From: Candidatus Gastranaerophilales bacterium HUM_1 | GTDB lineage: Bacteria; Cyanobacteriota; Vampirovibrionia; Gastranaerophilales; Gastranaerophilaceae | Assembly (NCBI GenBank): GCA_002103105.1 | Contig: DAAY01000003.1 | Span: 633,796 to 697,795, forward strand | Reading direction: 5' to 3' | Length of the DNA stretch: 64,000 nucleotides | Notes under the pieces: model-generated | Databases searched by the model: none | What the model was told of the DNA's origin: nothing | What the model saw: the letters and a program-made list of their open reading frames with translations, nothing else | In this document: piece after piece, positions 42,016 to 53,500 of the stretch | How the letters are laid out: the number at the start of each line of letters is the position of its first letter | Position numbering within the stretch: position 1 is the stretch's first letter | Translations under genes and position numbers: made by a program

Positions 42016-44517
42016 TTAGCAGAAACCTAATTTTTCTAGTTTAGATTTGTAGAACCCTACGTTGATATTAAGTTTTTCTCCTATATTTAATAATAGTTTG
42101 ATGAATTTAATATCTTTATCTCGAGGTTCTTTTTCGTTGTTTTCTAAAATATCACCTATTCTATGATAGATTTTGTTATAATAAATGTTTTGAGCTTCTG
42201 AAATATCTATTTGTAGGTCAAGTTTCTCAATCATTTCAAACAGTTCTATGATTGTATCCGCTTGTTGAATTTCAAAACTCTTTGTCAATCTATTTAGGTT
42301 TGTGATGATTCTTTTTGCAAAGTTTTTGTTAGAAGGAGTTTTATCAATATCGATATTCATTCTCTTTGCTTCATAGTTAATATCTTTGATTTGTTGAACA
42401 ATAGGATCTTCTACAAATCCATCACTGCCTGCTAATAAGTCATTATATCTATGGCTTAGAGCATATTCAGCAGAAATCTTAAATTCTTTAGGGATTTCTA
42501 ATCCAAGATTTTGCATATGATAGATTGAACCTTTTCCTTGGTCATACATTTCTTTGTATGTATTTCCAAATTTTTCAAGCTGGTCTTTTAGAAGAATTTG
42601 CAAAATTTTCTTTCTTTCTTCGATAAAAATATCTTTCAATGTAAAGTATTCTTTCCCAAATTTTTCATCAAGAGTTCTAATAATTTCAGTTATTGGATTA
42701 AGTGCAAATGTTTTTATTAGAGTTGTTTGTAGTTCATTGAATTCAGCATCATTTGAGAATTCTTTTATTGCACAGTGGAAATCTCCTCCAGCGTATTGCA
42801 TTAGTGCAAACATTAAATCTGCTTTTTGTAATGTTACTTTTGAACTTATTTCAATATGCCCTACAAGGAAATTAGAACTACCTTTTTGTACTTTTTGGTA
42901 ACTATGGCGTTTAACTGTGTAGCAATAAACGTCTTCTTCGTCTTCAAAATCTTGATACAATGAAGAAATTGCCCACAAACAAGCGATTTGTTTTGCTGTT
43001 ACAACAGATGGTTTTACAAAACGCTCGTAAATATCTTTTCCTGTCCCAAATTCTGCAATGTTACTTTTTGCTTGAGATAGAATGTCTTTGAAATGAGTTT
43101 CAAAGTCTTCGTTTGTGAATCTTGCAACGAGTTGCATAGCTCTTGCTGCATATTTCATAATTTGAACAGTTTCAATTCCAGAAATTTCTGAGAAGAACCA
43201 TCCGCAACTTGTGTACATCAACATTGCTTGTCGTTGAATTTCAAGAAGTTCCATACCTTTAACCTTTTGTTCTTCTGTTAGGTCTGGTTTAAAGTTTTCT
43301 TTTTGAAATTTTCTTATTGTTACATAATTTCTGTCTAAAATTACGTCAATATATTTGTTTCTGATAGTCCAAGGATTATCGTTGAAATATTTTGGCCCTT
43401 CTGCTTCAAATACTTTTGCAAGTCCATCACGAAGGTAATCAAGTGCATTTCTTAGAGGTTCTCTCCATTTTTGATTCCATCCAGGATGGCCTCCAGTTGA
43501 ACATCCACAATCTTCTTTCCATCTGCCAACGCCGTGGAAACAGCTCCAAGAAGAAGCTTGTTTAATATCAACTTCATAGTCGCTTTCATATTTGTCTAGA
43601 TACTCTGCGTAGTTTGTGATTTTAAAACCTTCATCTTCTGCTTTAATTTTTAAAACGTATGATAATGCCATATCTCCGAATTTTGTATGGTGTCCGTAGC
43701 TTTCGCCATCAGTTGCAATGTTAACTAATTGAGGATAATTTCTTGTTTCAGAAACACCTTCTTTTAATCTCTTGATAAACCTGTTGCCATCTTTTAGTAA
43801 TTCGTCAAAAGCAACTGATTTTGAGATAGCACCATCATAGAAGAATAAAGCTATTGATTTTTTTGAATCGCTTTTAAGGGTGTATTTGTAAGATCTTGCA
43901 GGGTCAATATTTCCCCAGCTTACATCTTGCCATTCTTTATCGCCAGTTTTTCTTATTTTTAGAGCTTGGTATGGTGAAAGAATAGTAAATTTTATGCCGT
44001 TATCTACAAGAACTTTTAATGTCGCATCGTCAACAGCTGTTTCTGCAAGCCAGATTCCCTCTGGTTTTCTACCGAAACGATATTCAAAATCACGGATTCC
44101 CCATTTAACTTGGGTTTCTTTGTCATGAGCATTTGCAAGTGGCATAATCATATGGTTATATACTTGAGCAATTGCGTTGCCGTGTCCAGAGTGTTCTGAA
44201 ATGCTGTCAATATCTGCTTTAATAATTCTTTCATATGTAAGAGGTGCAAATTCTTCCATCCAAGAAAGCAAAGTTGGACCGAAGTTGAAGCTCATGTATT
44301 GGTAGTTGTTTACAATATCAAGAATTTGGTTTTTGTTATCAACAATTCTTGATACAGAGTTTGGATTGTAACATTCTTTGCAGATTCTTTCATTCCAATC
44401 GTGGAAAGGTAATGCACTATCCTGCAACTCAATAGCTTCAAGCCATGGGTTTTCTCTTGGCGGTTGGTAAAAATGACCGTGTATTGTTAAAAATTTTTCT
44501 GTTGTACTCTTTTCCAT
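42016..44517 (-). CDS. GH57/DUF3536 alpha-amylase-like glycoside hydrolase
   Basis: The 833-residue protein begins with the GH57 motif TIHGHFYQPPRENPWLEA and has SEHSGHGNAIAQVYNH, GIWLAETAVDDATLKVL (with the likely nucleophile Glu), and NIATDGESYGHH (with the likely acid Asp), then the DUF3536 C-terminal region (SWSCFHGVGRWKEDCGC). The family acts on alpha-glucans (amylase, 4-alpha-glucanotransferase or branching activity). It is cytoplasmic, with no signal peptide. A glucan phosphorylase homolog at 60282 suggests internal glycogen turnover. The precise activity cannot be read. Confidence 0.85.
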   Translation of the reverse strand: MEKSTTEKFLTIHGHFYQPPRENPWLEAIELQDSALPFHDWNERICKECYNPNSVSRIVDNKNQILDIVNNYQYMSFNFGPTLLSWMEEFAPLTYERIIKADIDSISEHSGHGNAIAQVYNHMIMPLANAHDKETQVKWGIRDFEYRFGRKPEGIWLAETAVDDATLKVLVDNGIKFTILSPYQALKIRKTGDKEWQDVSWGNIDPARSYKYTLKSDSKKSIALFFYDGAISKSVAFDELLKDGNRFIKRLKEGVSETRNYPQLVNIATDGESYGHHTKFGDMALSYVLKIKAEDEGFKITNYAEYLDKYESDYEVDIKQASSWSCFHGVGRWKEDCGCSTGGHPGWNQKWREPLRNALDYLRDGLAKVFEAEGPKYFNDNPWTIRNKYIDVILDRNYVTIRKFQKENFKPDLTEEQKVKGMELLEIQRQAMLMYTSCGWFFSEISGIETVQIMKYAARAMQLVARFTNEDFETHFKDILSQAKSNIAEFGTGKDIYERFVKPSVVTAKQIACLWAISSLYQDFEDEEDVYCYTVKRHSYQKVQKGSSNFLVGHIEISSKVTLQKADLMFALMQYAGGDFHCAIKEFSNDAEFNELQTTLIKTFALNPITEIIRTLDEKFGKEYFTLKDIFIEERKKILQILLKDQLEKFGNTYKEMYDQGKGSIYHMQNLGLEIPKEFKISAEYALSHRYNDLLAGSDGFVEDPIVQQIKDINYEAKRMNIDIDKTPSNKNFAKRIITNLNRLTKSFEIQQADTIIELFEMIEKLDLQIDISEAQNIYYNKIYHRIGDILENNEKEPRDKDIKFIKLLLNIGEKLNINVGFYKSKLEKLGFC

Positions 44518-44545
44518 AATTTTATTCCATCTTTTGTTTTGTTAT

Positions 44546-45058
44546 CTAGTTCTCAGCAGATTCTTTTTTAGGCTTTTTTACAGTTAGGACTTTGAAAGAA
44601 TCTACATCCATCCAAGGATCTCCAAGTGCTGTTGAGAAAACTTTTCCAGTGAATTCAATTTCATCTCCAGCATCAAGGTCAATATTTTTTTCAGCAACTT
44701 CTTTTTTTAAGAAGATTTTTAATTCTGAAAGTGGGATGTCGTGGCTTGTCATATCAGGCCTTTGGATAAGGAATGAGATGTATTTTTCAGAAGATCTCAT
44801 TGCAGGAGAATAATCCAGACCTAAAGTTGAAAACTTGTCAAATTTTGCTTTGATTTTAATATTTCTTCTCAAATATCTGTAAGGATTTGCAACAACGTCA
44901 AGTGGATTAACTGAAACATATTCAATCTGAGCTTGTTGTTGAGGAACGGCAGTTCTTACAATTGTTGGGGTTGTTGTTTGAGAACAAACTTTGTTTATAG
45001 TTAGCCCTGTTCCAAGAGAAATAATCAGAGCTAAAGTAATTATTTTAAATTTTTTCAT
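44546..45058 (-). CDS. Exported OB-fold-like protein
   Basis: The 170-residue protein has a signal peptide (IITLALIISLGTGLTINKVCS) and a beta-rich domain (VSVNPLDVVANPYRYLRRNIKIKAKF, in part: NPYRYLRRNIKIKAKFDKF, then DAGDEIEFTGKVFSTALGDPWMDV) that has an OB-fold look. Function is unknown; location is periplasmic or at the envelope. It lies 28 bases before the GH57 gene and may share its transcript. Confidence 0.65.
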   Translation of the reverse strand: MKKFKIITLALIISLGTGLTINKVCSQTTTPTIVRTAVPQQQAQIEYVSVNPLDVVANPYRYLRRNIKIKAKFDKFSTLGLDYSPAMRSSEKYISFLIQRPDMTSHDIPLSELKIFLKKEVAEKNIDLDAGDEIEFTGKVFSTALGDPWMDVDSFKVLTVKKPKKESAEN

Positions 45059-45331
45059 TTCTACCTCTTACTTAAACTTTTAACACCTACATTTTAGCAC
45101 ATAATTCAAATAAAATAAACTATACGAGCTGGTATAAATGTATTATTTTTGTTAATAATAGAGTTGAATTATTAATTAAAAAGTATTATAATAGAAATAT
45201 ACATTTAGAATACATTTCTTGATGGATGAAATTTTATATTTAGGCATTATATCATATTAATATTACACTAATTTATTTTTTTTATTTTACATAAATGTCA
45301 CGGAATTTATAAAAAGCTCGGAGTAATTGAG

Positions 45332-48300
45332 ATGAGAAAGTCTAAAAATTTTTCAAAAAGAACTACTAAGCCCAATAAGAATGCAATCAAAGCTCTATCA
45401 GTAGCAACAATTGCAGGACTTGCTATGATTGGAGGAACTGCACAGGCACAAGATGTTCAAAAAGCCCCAACTCCGACCGTTCCTACTTATACACTAGATG
45501 AAGCAAGCAAAGCTTCTGATACTTTATACATTCCTAATTATGATACTGAAACAGGAACTGTTACTGATGCTTATTACAAGGTTAACTATAAAAATACTCA
45601 GTTTGGTACAGGTACAGAAAATTCAAAAGACTTCAACGTAAAAACTTCTGCTGGAAATATTGATGTCAACGTAAAATATGACAATTCAGAATTGACAAAT
45701 CGAACTGAAAATTATTCTCCAGTTGAAAATATAGGGGGAACATTTGTTGATAATAATATAACTGATTCTGCTTACGCTGTAGGTGGAGCAGTTAGAAATG
45801 AATCAACAATTACAAATATCAATGCAGGCTTTGTTGGAAACTCTTCTAATTCAACAACTAACGCCGAAGGTGGAGCTATTTTCAATAAAGATGGTGCATC
45901 TATTTCTAATATAAATGGTTATTTTATTGGTAATACTCTTGCTCCTATAGATTCTGATAAATCTGCTTATAATATTGGTGGAGCTATTGCAAATAACGGT
46001 ATTATTGGTGATGTAGTTGCCGATTTTATTGGAAATAGTATTAACGGAAATAATCGCACAACAGCATTAGGCGGTGCTATTTATAATACAAACACAATAA
46101 ATAGTATCACGGGTGATTTTGTAGGAAACTCCGCAACTGGTAGTTATGCGGTCGGAGGAGCTATTTATAACTCTGCAAATGGTTCTTCAAATGCTCCTTA
46201 CATTGGTGCAATAAATGGTAATTTTATAGGAAATTTCGCATCAAGTGATGGCGGTGCAATATACAACAATACTTACTATAATTCAAGTAGCATTTCTAAA
46301 ATAGGTTCAATAGAAGGTGATTTTATCAGAAATACTTCTGGACGTTTTGGTGGTGCAATTTGGAATAATGGTACAATTGGTGATATTAAAGGAAACTTTA
46401 TAGAAAATACCGCTCAAAGGGGTGGTGCAATATACAATTTCAATCAAGGTGCTTCCGCTCCAGTAATAAAAAGTATTACAGGTGATTTTATTGGTAATCA
46501 TATAGATAGAAGTGATTTTGGGGCTGCTATTTATAATGAAGGTGTAATTACCGATGGTATCAAAGGTAATTTTATCGCTAATACTATAACTGGTTCTGGA
46601 ATGGGTGCAGGTGTTTATAATGTGGGTCCATATTCAAGTAATTATAAAACCTTAATAAATGGTATTCAAGGTGATTTTGTACAAAATAAAATTACTGGAA
46701 GTGGTTATATCTCAGGAGCAGGGATTTATAATGAAAGAGCAATAATAAATAACGGAATTATTAGTAATTTTATTCAAAATGAGTTGGTAGGAAACGGTGG
46801 AACACTTGAAGGTGCGGCTATTACAAATAAATCTGGAGCGACTATTTCTGCGAGAGAAGATGGAATAAGTATTTCTGGTAATTTTATTGGTAACAAAATT
46901 TCTGGAGCTACTTATGCTGATGGTGTAGCTATTTCAAATAGGGATGGTGCAAAAATTGACGGCGAAATTGTGGGTAATTTCTCTCAGAATAGTGTAACTT
47001 CGGATTCTGTTGAAGGCACTGCAATTGCTAATAAATACGCCACTATTGGTAAAATAACTGGTAAGTTTGTTGAAAATACTGCTCAAACTACTAATACTGC
47101 TCAAGGTGGTGCTATATATAATGAAGGCTCTATTACAAATGGATTAGGTGATTCAACTTTCATAAGAAACTCAATAACGTCTGAAAATGGCTATGCAGGT
47201 GGAGGTGCTCTTTATAACTATGGAAGTATTCAAGGTGAATCTGCTGTAAAATTGTATTTTGAGGGTAACTCTGCTGTTTCAAAAACATCTAATGCTCAAG
47301 GTGGTGCTTGGTTCAATGGTGGTTCATTTGCTAGTAAAGATATTACTGCTGATTTTATTAATAACTACGTTGAAGGTAAGTCAACTTCTGAAGGTGGTGC
47401 TTTTCATAATAGCACTACTCTAGGTAACTTGACCGCAAACTTTATCGGCAACTACGTATCTGGTCAAGAGTTTGTTGCTGGTGGAGCATTATATAACAGA
47501 GGTAGTATCGAAAAGATTTCTGGTTTGTTCCGAGATAATTTTGCAAAAACTGTTGGAATAGGATACGGAGCAGAAGGTGGAGCTTTGTATTCTTATAATG
47601 CAAATGTTGATGCTGACTTCTTAAACAATTACGTAGAAGCTGATGGACATGTTAAAGGTGGTGCTATTTACTCTCGTAATTTGACATTGAACGGAGATCA
47701 TTTATTTTCTAATAACTATGCAATTTCAAAAAGTAAAAACGCTTCTGGTGGTGCTATTATGGTTGATTATGGTTCAGCTGAAAATTTAAACGGCACATTC
47801 TCAAATAACTATGTTGAAGCTGGCGAATTTGCAATGGGGGGAGCTGTTTATGCTAGTGGAATTAAAAATGTAGATGGCACTTATGTAAATTCTTATGCAA
47901 AATCTGCAACTAAAAATGCTCAAGGTGGTGCAATATATGCTAGTTCAATCGATAGTTTAAAAGGCTCATTTGGTAACAACTATGTTGAAGCTAAAGAATA
48001 TGCACAAGGTGGTGCGGTTTTTGCTAATTCTATAAAAACAATTAGTAATGCCACATTTGATAATAACAAAGCTATTTCGGCAGAGAAAAATGCTGATGGT
48101 GGTGCTATAAATTCAACTCATATTACTTCAATTGAGAATAGTACATTCTCAAACAATTCTGCGACTTCAAAGAGTTCTGATGGATATGCTCATGGTGGAG
48201 CTATTTATACTGGAGGAATTGAGTCTATAAAGAATTCAAACTTTATCAATAACTCTTCTTCTTTTGCTGGTGGTGCAATTTATTCATACGGAAAAATTGA

Positions 48301-50398
48301 TACAATTGAAAACTCAACTTTTGCAAATAACAAAGCAGGAGAAAATGGCGGAGCTTTGATTGCAGAGGCAGGAATTGGAACAATTACAAATTCATCATTT
48401 ATCAATAACACTTCAGCTAATGGTAAAGGTGGAGCAATTTATACAACAAAAGATTTGAATATTGTATCTAAAAATGGTTACAATTCTTTATTCACTGGAA
48501 ACACTGCAAAGATAGACGGCAAAGTTGAACAAAACGCAATCTATATGGAAACCCCAGAGGATGAGGGTGATGTTACTTTGACTCTAGATGCCCAATCAAG
48601 TGGTAGATTTGTCCTAAACGATACAATCAACGGCAATAGCTACAACTTGAAAATGACTGGTGACAAAACAGGAGAAGTATATTTCAACAATAAAATTGTA
48701 AATGCTAATATTACTCAAAATAATGTAACAAGTTATGTTAATGATGCTTCTCAGTTGAACTATAACAATAATCTAGCTATAAATAGCGGAATTATGAATA
48801 TTAACAATATGGGATTAGCTCCATTGCATTTGAACTCTTTTGTGAACGATGGAACAATCAATATTAATTCAGTTGATATTAACCCAGCAACTGAAACTAT
48901 GGGTAAAATAACCGCAGATAGTTATGGTTCTCAAACAGGTACAATTAACGTTAATGGTTTAAATGTTTTGGCTGACCCTAATCCAGACAAACTTCAAACG
49001 AATGTATTCTTTGCTGATAGTGCATTTGCAAATACCGTAAAATATAATGGCTCAAATGAATATATGGGCAAGATATACAAATACACCGTAGGATATTCGC
49101 CAGAATCTGGTGAATTTCAATTTGTTCGTGGAGGTGGCTCTAGTGGTGCTGATTCCTTCAACCCATCTGTATTGAGTTCATCTGTAAATGCTCAAGCAGG
49201 TACTAACGCTACTGTTAACGAAACATTCCATTATGTATTTGAACACGCAGATGCGTTTACTCAATTACCTTCAATGGATAGATTTGCTAAAATCAATGAA
49301 AATAGATACGCATTAAGTTCTGATTTCAATAACAATATACCAGGAATTGCCCCAGAATTTAACAATAAAGCTGGATGGTTCAGACCATATGTTACATTTG
49401 AAAAAATGAACTTGAGAAATGCTGGTGCAGTAAATGCTACAACTTACGGTTCATTAGTTGGGTTTGATAGTGATTTTCAAGATTTAAAACACGGATGGAC
49501 AGGTGTTACAACTGGTTATATTGGTTATACTGGTTCTCAGTTACGATATTCAGGAGCTGATACTACAATGAACGGTGGTTTGATTGGTTTCACTCAAACT
49601 TTTTATAAAGGCGACTTCTGGACAGCGTTGACTTTGAGTACAGGTGCTAGTGCTGGGCAAACTAATACAATGTACGGCAAGGAAGATTTTACAACTCTAT
49701 TTGCTGGTGTTGGTTCAAAGACTGGTTATAACTTTGAATTTAAAGAAGGTAAATATATTATTCAGCCTGTTTGGTTTATGAGTTACACAATGGGTAAAAC
49801 ATTTGATTATACAAATGCGGCAGGTGTGAGAATTGAATCATCTCCAATGCATTCAATTATGTTAAATCCAAGTTTGCGATTTATAGCTAACACTAAAAAC
49901 GGATGGCAACCGTACGCAAGTGTTGGAATGGTATGGAATGCGATGAATGAATCAAGTACATCAGCAAATGGGACTAAGTTGCCAGAATCAAGCATAAAAC
50001 CATATGTGGAATATGGCGTAGGGCTACAAAAACGATTTAAAGATGACTTTATTGCATTTGGACAAGCAATGATAAGAAATGGCGGTCGTAACGGTATATC
50101 TTTAACCGCAGGTTTCCGTTGGGCAATCGGACGAGATAAAGAAAAACCATTAGAAAAAGTTCAAGGTGTAAATAATAAGACTATTGGCTCTGGAACTAAA
50201 GCTGGCGACAAAACTGTTTCAATGAAGAAATTTCTTCCTCCAACAGTATCTATAAAAGTTGGGGATAGTAAGGTTTCACATACAACAGACGGAAGAAAAA
50301 TTGTGAAACAATTATCTCAAGCTCAAAGAGAAAAATTAGCAAAACAATACCAAAATACGACAAGAACAACTTCTATCGGTGATATGAAAAAATTATAA
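45332..50398 (+). CDS. Large autotransporter adhesin-like protein with GGAIYN repeats
   Basis: The 1688-residue protein has a long signal peptide ending GGTAQAQ (~residue 40). A passenger of ~1000 residues is built from repeats of GGAIYN...GNFIGN/NNYVEA type, the pattern of a right-handed parallel beta-helix (as in polymorphic outer-membrane and pectin-lyase-fold proteins). A beta-barrel domain follows at ~1350-1600 (GWFRPYVTFEKM through GISLTAGFRWAIG). Unlike most type Va autotransporters the barrel is not C-terminal: about 85 further residues follow, basic and coiled (SQAQREKLAKQYQ), probably periplasmic. Likely a surface adhesin. It is monocistronic, with a 270-base AT-rich upstream region and a strong terminator after it. 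Confidence 0.88.
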   Translation: MRKSKNFSKRTTKPNKNAIKALSVATIAGLAMIGGTAQAQDVQKAPTPTVPTYTLDEASKASDTLYIPNYDTETGTVTDAYYKVNYKNTQFGTGTENSKDFNVKTSAGNIDVNVKYDNSELTNRTENYSPVENIGGTFVDNNITDSAYAVGGAVRNESTITNINAGFVGNSSNSTTNAEGGAIFNKDGASISNINGYFIGNTLAPIDSDKSAYNIGGAIANNGIIGDVVADFIGNSINGNNRTTALGGAIYNTNTINSITGDFVGNSATGSYAVGGAIYNSANGSSNAPYIGAINGNFIGNFASSDGGAIYNNTYYNSSSISKIGSIEGDFIRNTSGRFGGAIWNNGTIGDIKGNFIENTAQRGGAIYNFNQGASAPVIKSITGDFIGNHIDRSDFGAAIYNEGVITDGIKGNFIANTITGSGMGAGVYNVGPYSSNYKTLINGIQGDFVQNKITGSGYISGAGIYNERAIINNGIISNFIQNELVGNGGTLEGAAITNKSGATISAREDGISISGNFIGNKISGATYADGVAISNRDGAKIDGEIVGNFSQNSVTSDSVEGTAIANKYATIGKITGKFVENTAQTTNTAQGGAIYNEGSITNGLGDSTFIRNSITSENGYAGGGALYNYGSIQGESAVKLYFEGNSAVSKTSNAQGGAWFNGGSFASKDITADFINNYVEGKSTSEGGAFHNSTTLGNLTANFIGNYVSGQEFVAGGALYNRGSIEKISGLFRDNFAKTVGIGYGAEGGALYSYNANVDADFLNNYVEADGHVKGGAIYSRNLTLNGDHLFSNNYAISKSKNASGGAIMVDYGSAENLNGTFSNNYVEAGEFAMGGAVYASGIKNVDGTYVNSYAKSATKNAQGGAIYASSIDSLKGSFGNNYVEAKEYAQGGAVFANSIKTISNATFDNNKAISAEKNADGGAINSTHITSIENSTFSNNSATSKSSDGYAHGGAIYTGGIESIKNSNFINNSSSFAGGAIYSYGKIDTIENSTFANNKAGENGGALIAEAGIGTITNSSFINNTSANGKGGAIYTTKDLNIVSKNGYNSLFTGNTAKIDGKVEQNAIYMETPEDEGDVTLTLDAQSSGRFVLNDTINGNSYNLKMTGDKTGEVYFNNKIVNANITQNNVTSYVNDASQLNYNNNLAINSGIMNINNMGLAPLHLNSFVNDGTININSVDINPATETMGKITADSYGSQTGTINVNGLNVLADPNPDKLQTNVFFADSAFANTVKYNGSNEYMGKIYKYTVGYSPESGEFQFVRGGGSSGADSFNPSVLSSSVNAQAGTNATVNETFHYVFEHADAFTQLPSMDRFAKINENRYALSSDFNNNIPGIAPEFNNKAGWFRPYVTFEKMNLRNAGAVNATTYGSLVGFDSDFQDLKHGWTGVTTGYIGYTGSQLRYSGADTTMNGGLIGFTQTFYKGDFWTALTLSTGASAGQTNTMYGKEDFTTLFAGVGSKTGYNFEFKEGKYIIQPVWFMSYTMGKTFDYTNAAGVRIESSPMHSIMLNPSLRFIANTKNGWQPYASVGMVWNAMNESSTSANGTKLPESSIKPYVEYGVGLQKRFKDDFIAFGQAMIRNGGRNGISLTAGFRWAIGRDKEKPLEKVQGVNNKTIGSGTKAGDKTVSMKKFLPPTVSIKVGDSKVSHTTDGRKIVKQLSQAQREKLAKQYQNTTRTTSIGDMKKL

Positions 50399-50428
50399 TT
50401 CTTAAGTACTTTAAAGAATAAAGTTTAT

Positions 50429-50465
50429 GGGCAGAGATATTTTTTCTGCCCTTTACTTTTTTAAT
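50429..50465 (+). terminator. Intrinsic terminator of the autotransporter gene
   Basis: GGGCAGA pairs with TCTGCCC around a 9-base loop and is followed by TTTACTTTTTT. It lies 30 bases after the stop. Confidence 0.85.
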
Positions 50466-50563
50466 TTTCTCTTGTATAATCTTGGTGTGAGGGTTAAGGG
50501 GGTTATAGATTTAACTCTATTGGAAGTTTGTCCCCTTAAAAAAGAAAGAGATATGCTCTATCG

Positions 50564-53500
50564 ATGAGTAAAGCAACAGAATTTAATTACAAGTTTATAA
50601 AAGAACAAGCGGGCGCTGGAAACTGGCGTAGAGGCTATGAATACTATTTGAAAGACATGGTATTTGATAATTATCCTGAAAAGAATTTCTATATGGGAAA
50701 AGTTAAAGGTAATTTTCAAGACCATTACAATACAGATTTAATTTTTAAGAAAAATAAAGTCGAAGCTCGTTGTAGCTGTCCATTAAAAGATGAATGGTGC
50801 AAACACTCTGTTGCAGTTGCACTTAAAGCTATTAACGAACATGCTTATGAAGATTGGCTAGAAACAAAGTTTGGAATGGAATTTGATTTTCCAGATGAAA
50901 ATACTGCTCTAACCGAAGAGCCTCAAGGTAATTATATTTTTCACTTTAACCCTAAACGTAAAGCTAATTTTTTCTCTATTCTTGTTCGTTCAAGAGATAC
51001 AGGAAAAATTGTCCGTCAAATTGAACCTATTTTGCGTGGGGTGATTGAGGCTCAAAAGCAAGATCCTAATTTTGATTTAAACAATTCTCAAAAAGTTGAG
51101 TTGCTAATCTTTCAACAATTATTAAAGATTTCTAGACAAGATAAAAAAGCTGGTTGGTACGATATTCCAATTGCTAAATTTGGACAAGTTTTTTCTTTGC
51201 TCTCAAAAGCCGATGAAGTTTTAGACGAGAAAACTAAAGACCGTTTGAAATTTGCGGATGATGAATGGAAACTTGTTTTATATGTAAATTCTTCGTCTGT
51301 TGCTGGAACATTATTGTTATCTCTTGAATGGCAAAGACCAGACAAGGATGATGTTTATCCATTTGAAGAAGTTAGATATTTTTCAAGACATTTAAAATGG
51401 GGTAGATACAAAAATGTTATTTTCCCTACAAATGTTGCTATTCAATCTATCCCTCAAAATATTACAAAATCATCTTTTACAGATTTGAAAGATGCAGAGT
51501 GTGGAAAATTTATTTATGAAGATTTACCAAAGCTTCGTCAAGTAATGGATGTTGTTATTGATGAAAAAATTTCTAAATTGATGTTGGAAGAACGTCCTCC
51601 AATCAATGTTGTAACAATGGGTATTGATTATGATCAATCGTTGAAAGCATCTTTGGATTTTGAATATGACGGAGTTAGAGTTCCTTATTCAAAATCAACA
51701 AACGAAAAACCACCATATATTACAATCAAAAAGCCTGATGAGGATATGATTTATTGGGTTAAACGTAATATAAAACACGAAAATGAAGCATATGCGATGC
51801 TTTTGGCTTGTAAATTTGTTCCTATGCAGACAAATAACCTTGCCTTAGAAAAAGAAAATGCAATTGATTTCTATAATTATTATTTAAAACAAGCTGGCTC
51901 TGGATGGAAATTTGAAGAAAAAGATGATATGTCATTTTTCAAGATTATGGAAGATCCATTTAGATTATGTGCCGAAATTGATTTCTCTGATGAACAACCA
52001 GATAGTTTTGACATTAAAATTTATGGTAAAGTTGGGGATGAAGTTATCGACTTTGATGAAATTTATGACACAATTCAAAGTGATGAAAAGTATGCTAGAA
52101 TTAGAAGTTTAGGTTTTGTAGAATATCCAGCTCAAAATATTTATTCAATGATGAGATCATTCAATTCATTTGATGTTTATAGAAATCCCGACAATCGATT
52201 TACTGTTAAAACTTATCGTGCTGGTTTGATTAATGAACTTAAAAACCTTGGTGCAGAACTGATTTTAAGTGATAGATTTAAAACGTTCTGGGAACAAATG
52301 TCAACTTTCTCAACTGCGGAGGAAACAACTCTTCCTCAAGGTATTAATGCTGAATTTCGTGAATACCAATTGAAAGGTTTTGGCTGGTTATGGTTCATGT
52401 ATAAGTATGGGCTAAATGGTATTTTGGCAGATGATATGGGGTTAGGTAAAACTCTTCAAGCCTTGACTGTATTGCAAAAGGCGAAGGAAGAAGACGGACC
52501 TATGCCAACACTTGTTATTGCCCCAACAACGGTTGTATTTAACTGGGAATCTGAAATTCAAAAGTTTGCTCCGACGTTATCTTGTTTGAAATTGCAAGGA
52601 GGAGAAAGAAAACAATTTTTCAAAAAAATCCCAGAATACGACGTAATTATTACTAGTTATGCTCTTGTTCGTCGGGATATTGCTAAGTTGAAAGATATTA
52701 ATTTTAGATATGTAATTTTAGATGAATCTCAAAATATCAAAAATGCAACTTCTCAAACAGCTCAAGCAGTTAAACAGTTGAACTCTCAGCATAAGTTAGC
52801 TCTTTCTGGTACTCCAATAGAAAATAAATTGGAAGAGTTGTGGTCTGTATTTGATTTCTTGATGCCAGGATTCTTGTTCTCAATGGCAGATTTTAATTCA
52901 AGATATGTTAATCCAATTATGGAACGTCAAGACAAAATTGTTGAAAAACGCTTGAAATTACAGATTTATCCATTCATCTTACGTCGTATGAAACGTGATG
53001 TAGCGAAAGATTTGCCAGATAAAGTTGAAAATATTGCGTACTGTGAATTAACTGATGAACAAAAGGATTTCTATTTACAAGTTCTTGATAGTACAAAAGA
53101 AGAATTGTTCAAATCTATTGAACAAAATGGACTTGAAAAAAGCAGATTGTCTATTTTCTCTGCGCTTCTTCGTATGCGTCAAATTTGTTGTCACCCAAGA
53201 CTTTATGACAAAAATAATGTTAAAAATGTTATTTCTTCTGGTAAGTTTGAAAAACTTAAGGTTATGTTGGAAGAAATTATTTCAGAAAAACACCGTATTT
53301 TGTTATTCAGCCAATTTGTTGACATGTTAGATATTGTGAAAGCTTGGTTGGATAAATCTGGAATTAAATACGAATATTTGACAGGTAAAACAAAAGACCG
53401 TCAAGGTGCAGTTGAAAGATTTAATAATGACCCGACTATCCCAATTTTCTTAATTAGTTTGAAAGCTGGTGGTACTGGTTTGAACTTGACAGGTGCGGAT

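Noticed and set aside
45700..48500. DNA tandem repeat
   Set aside because: The repetition is at protein level (GGAIYN/GNFIGN beta-helix units) with divergent codons and unequal spacing.
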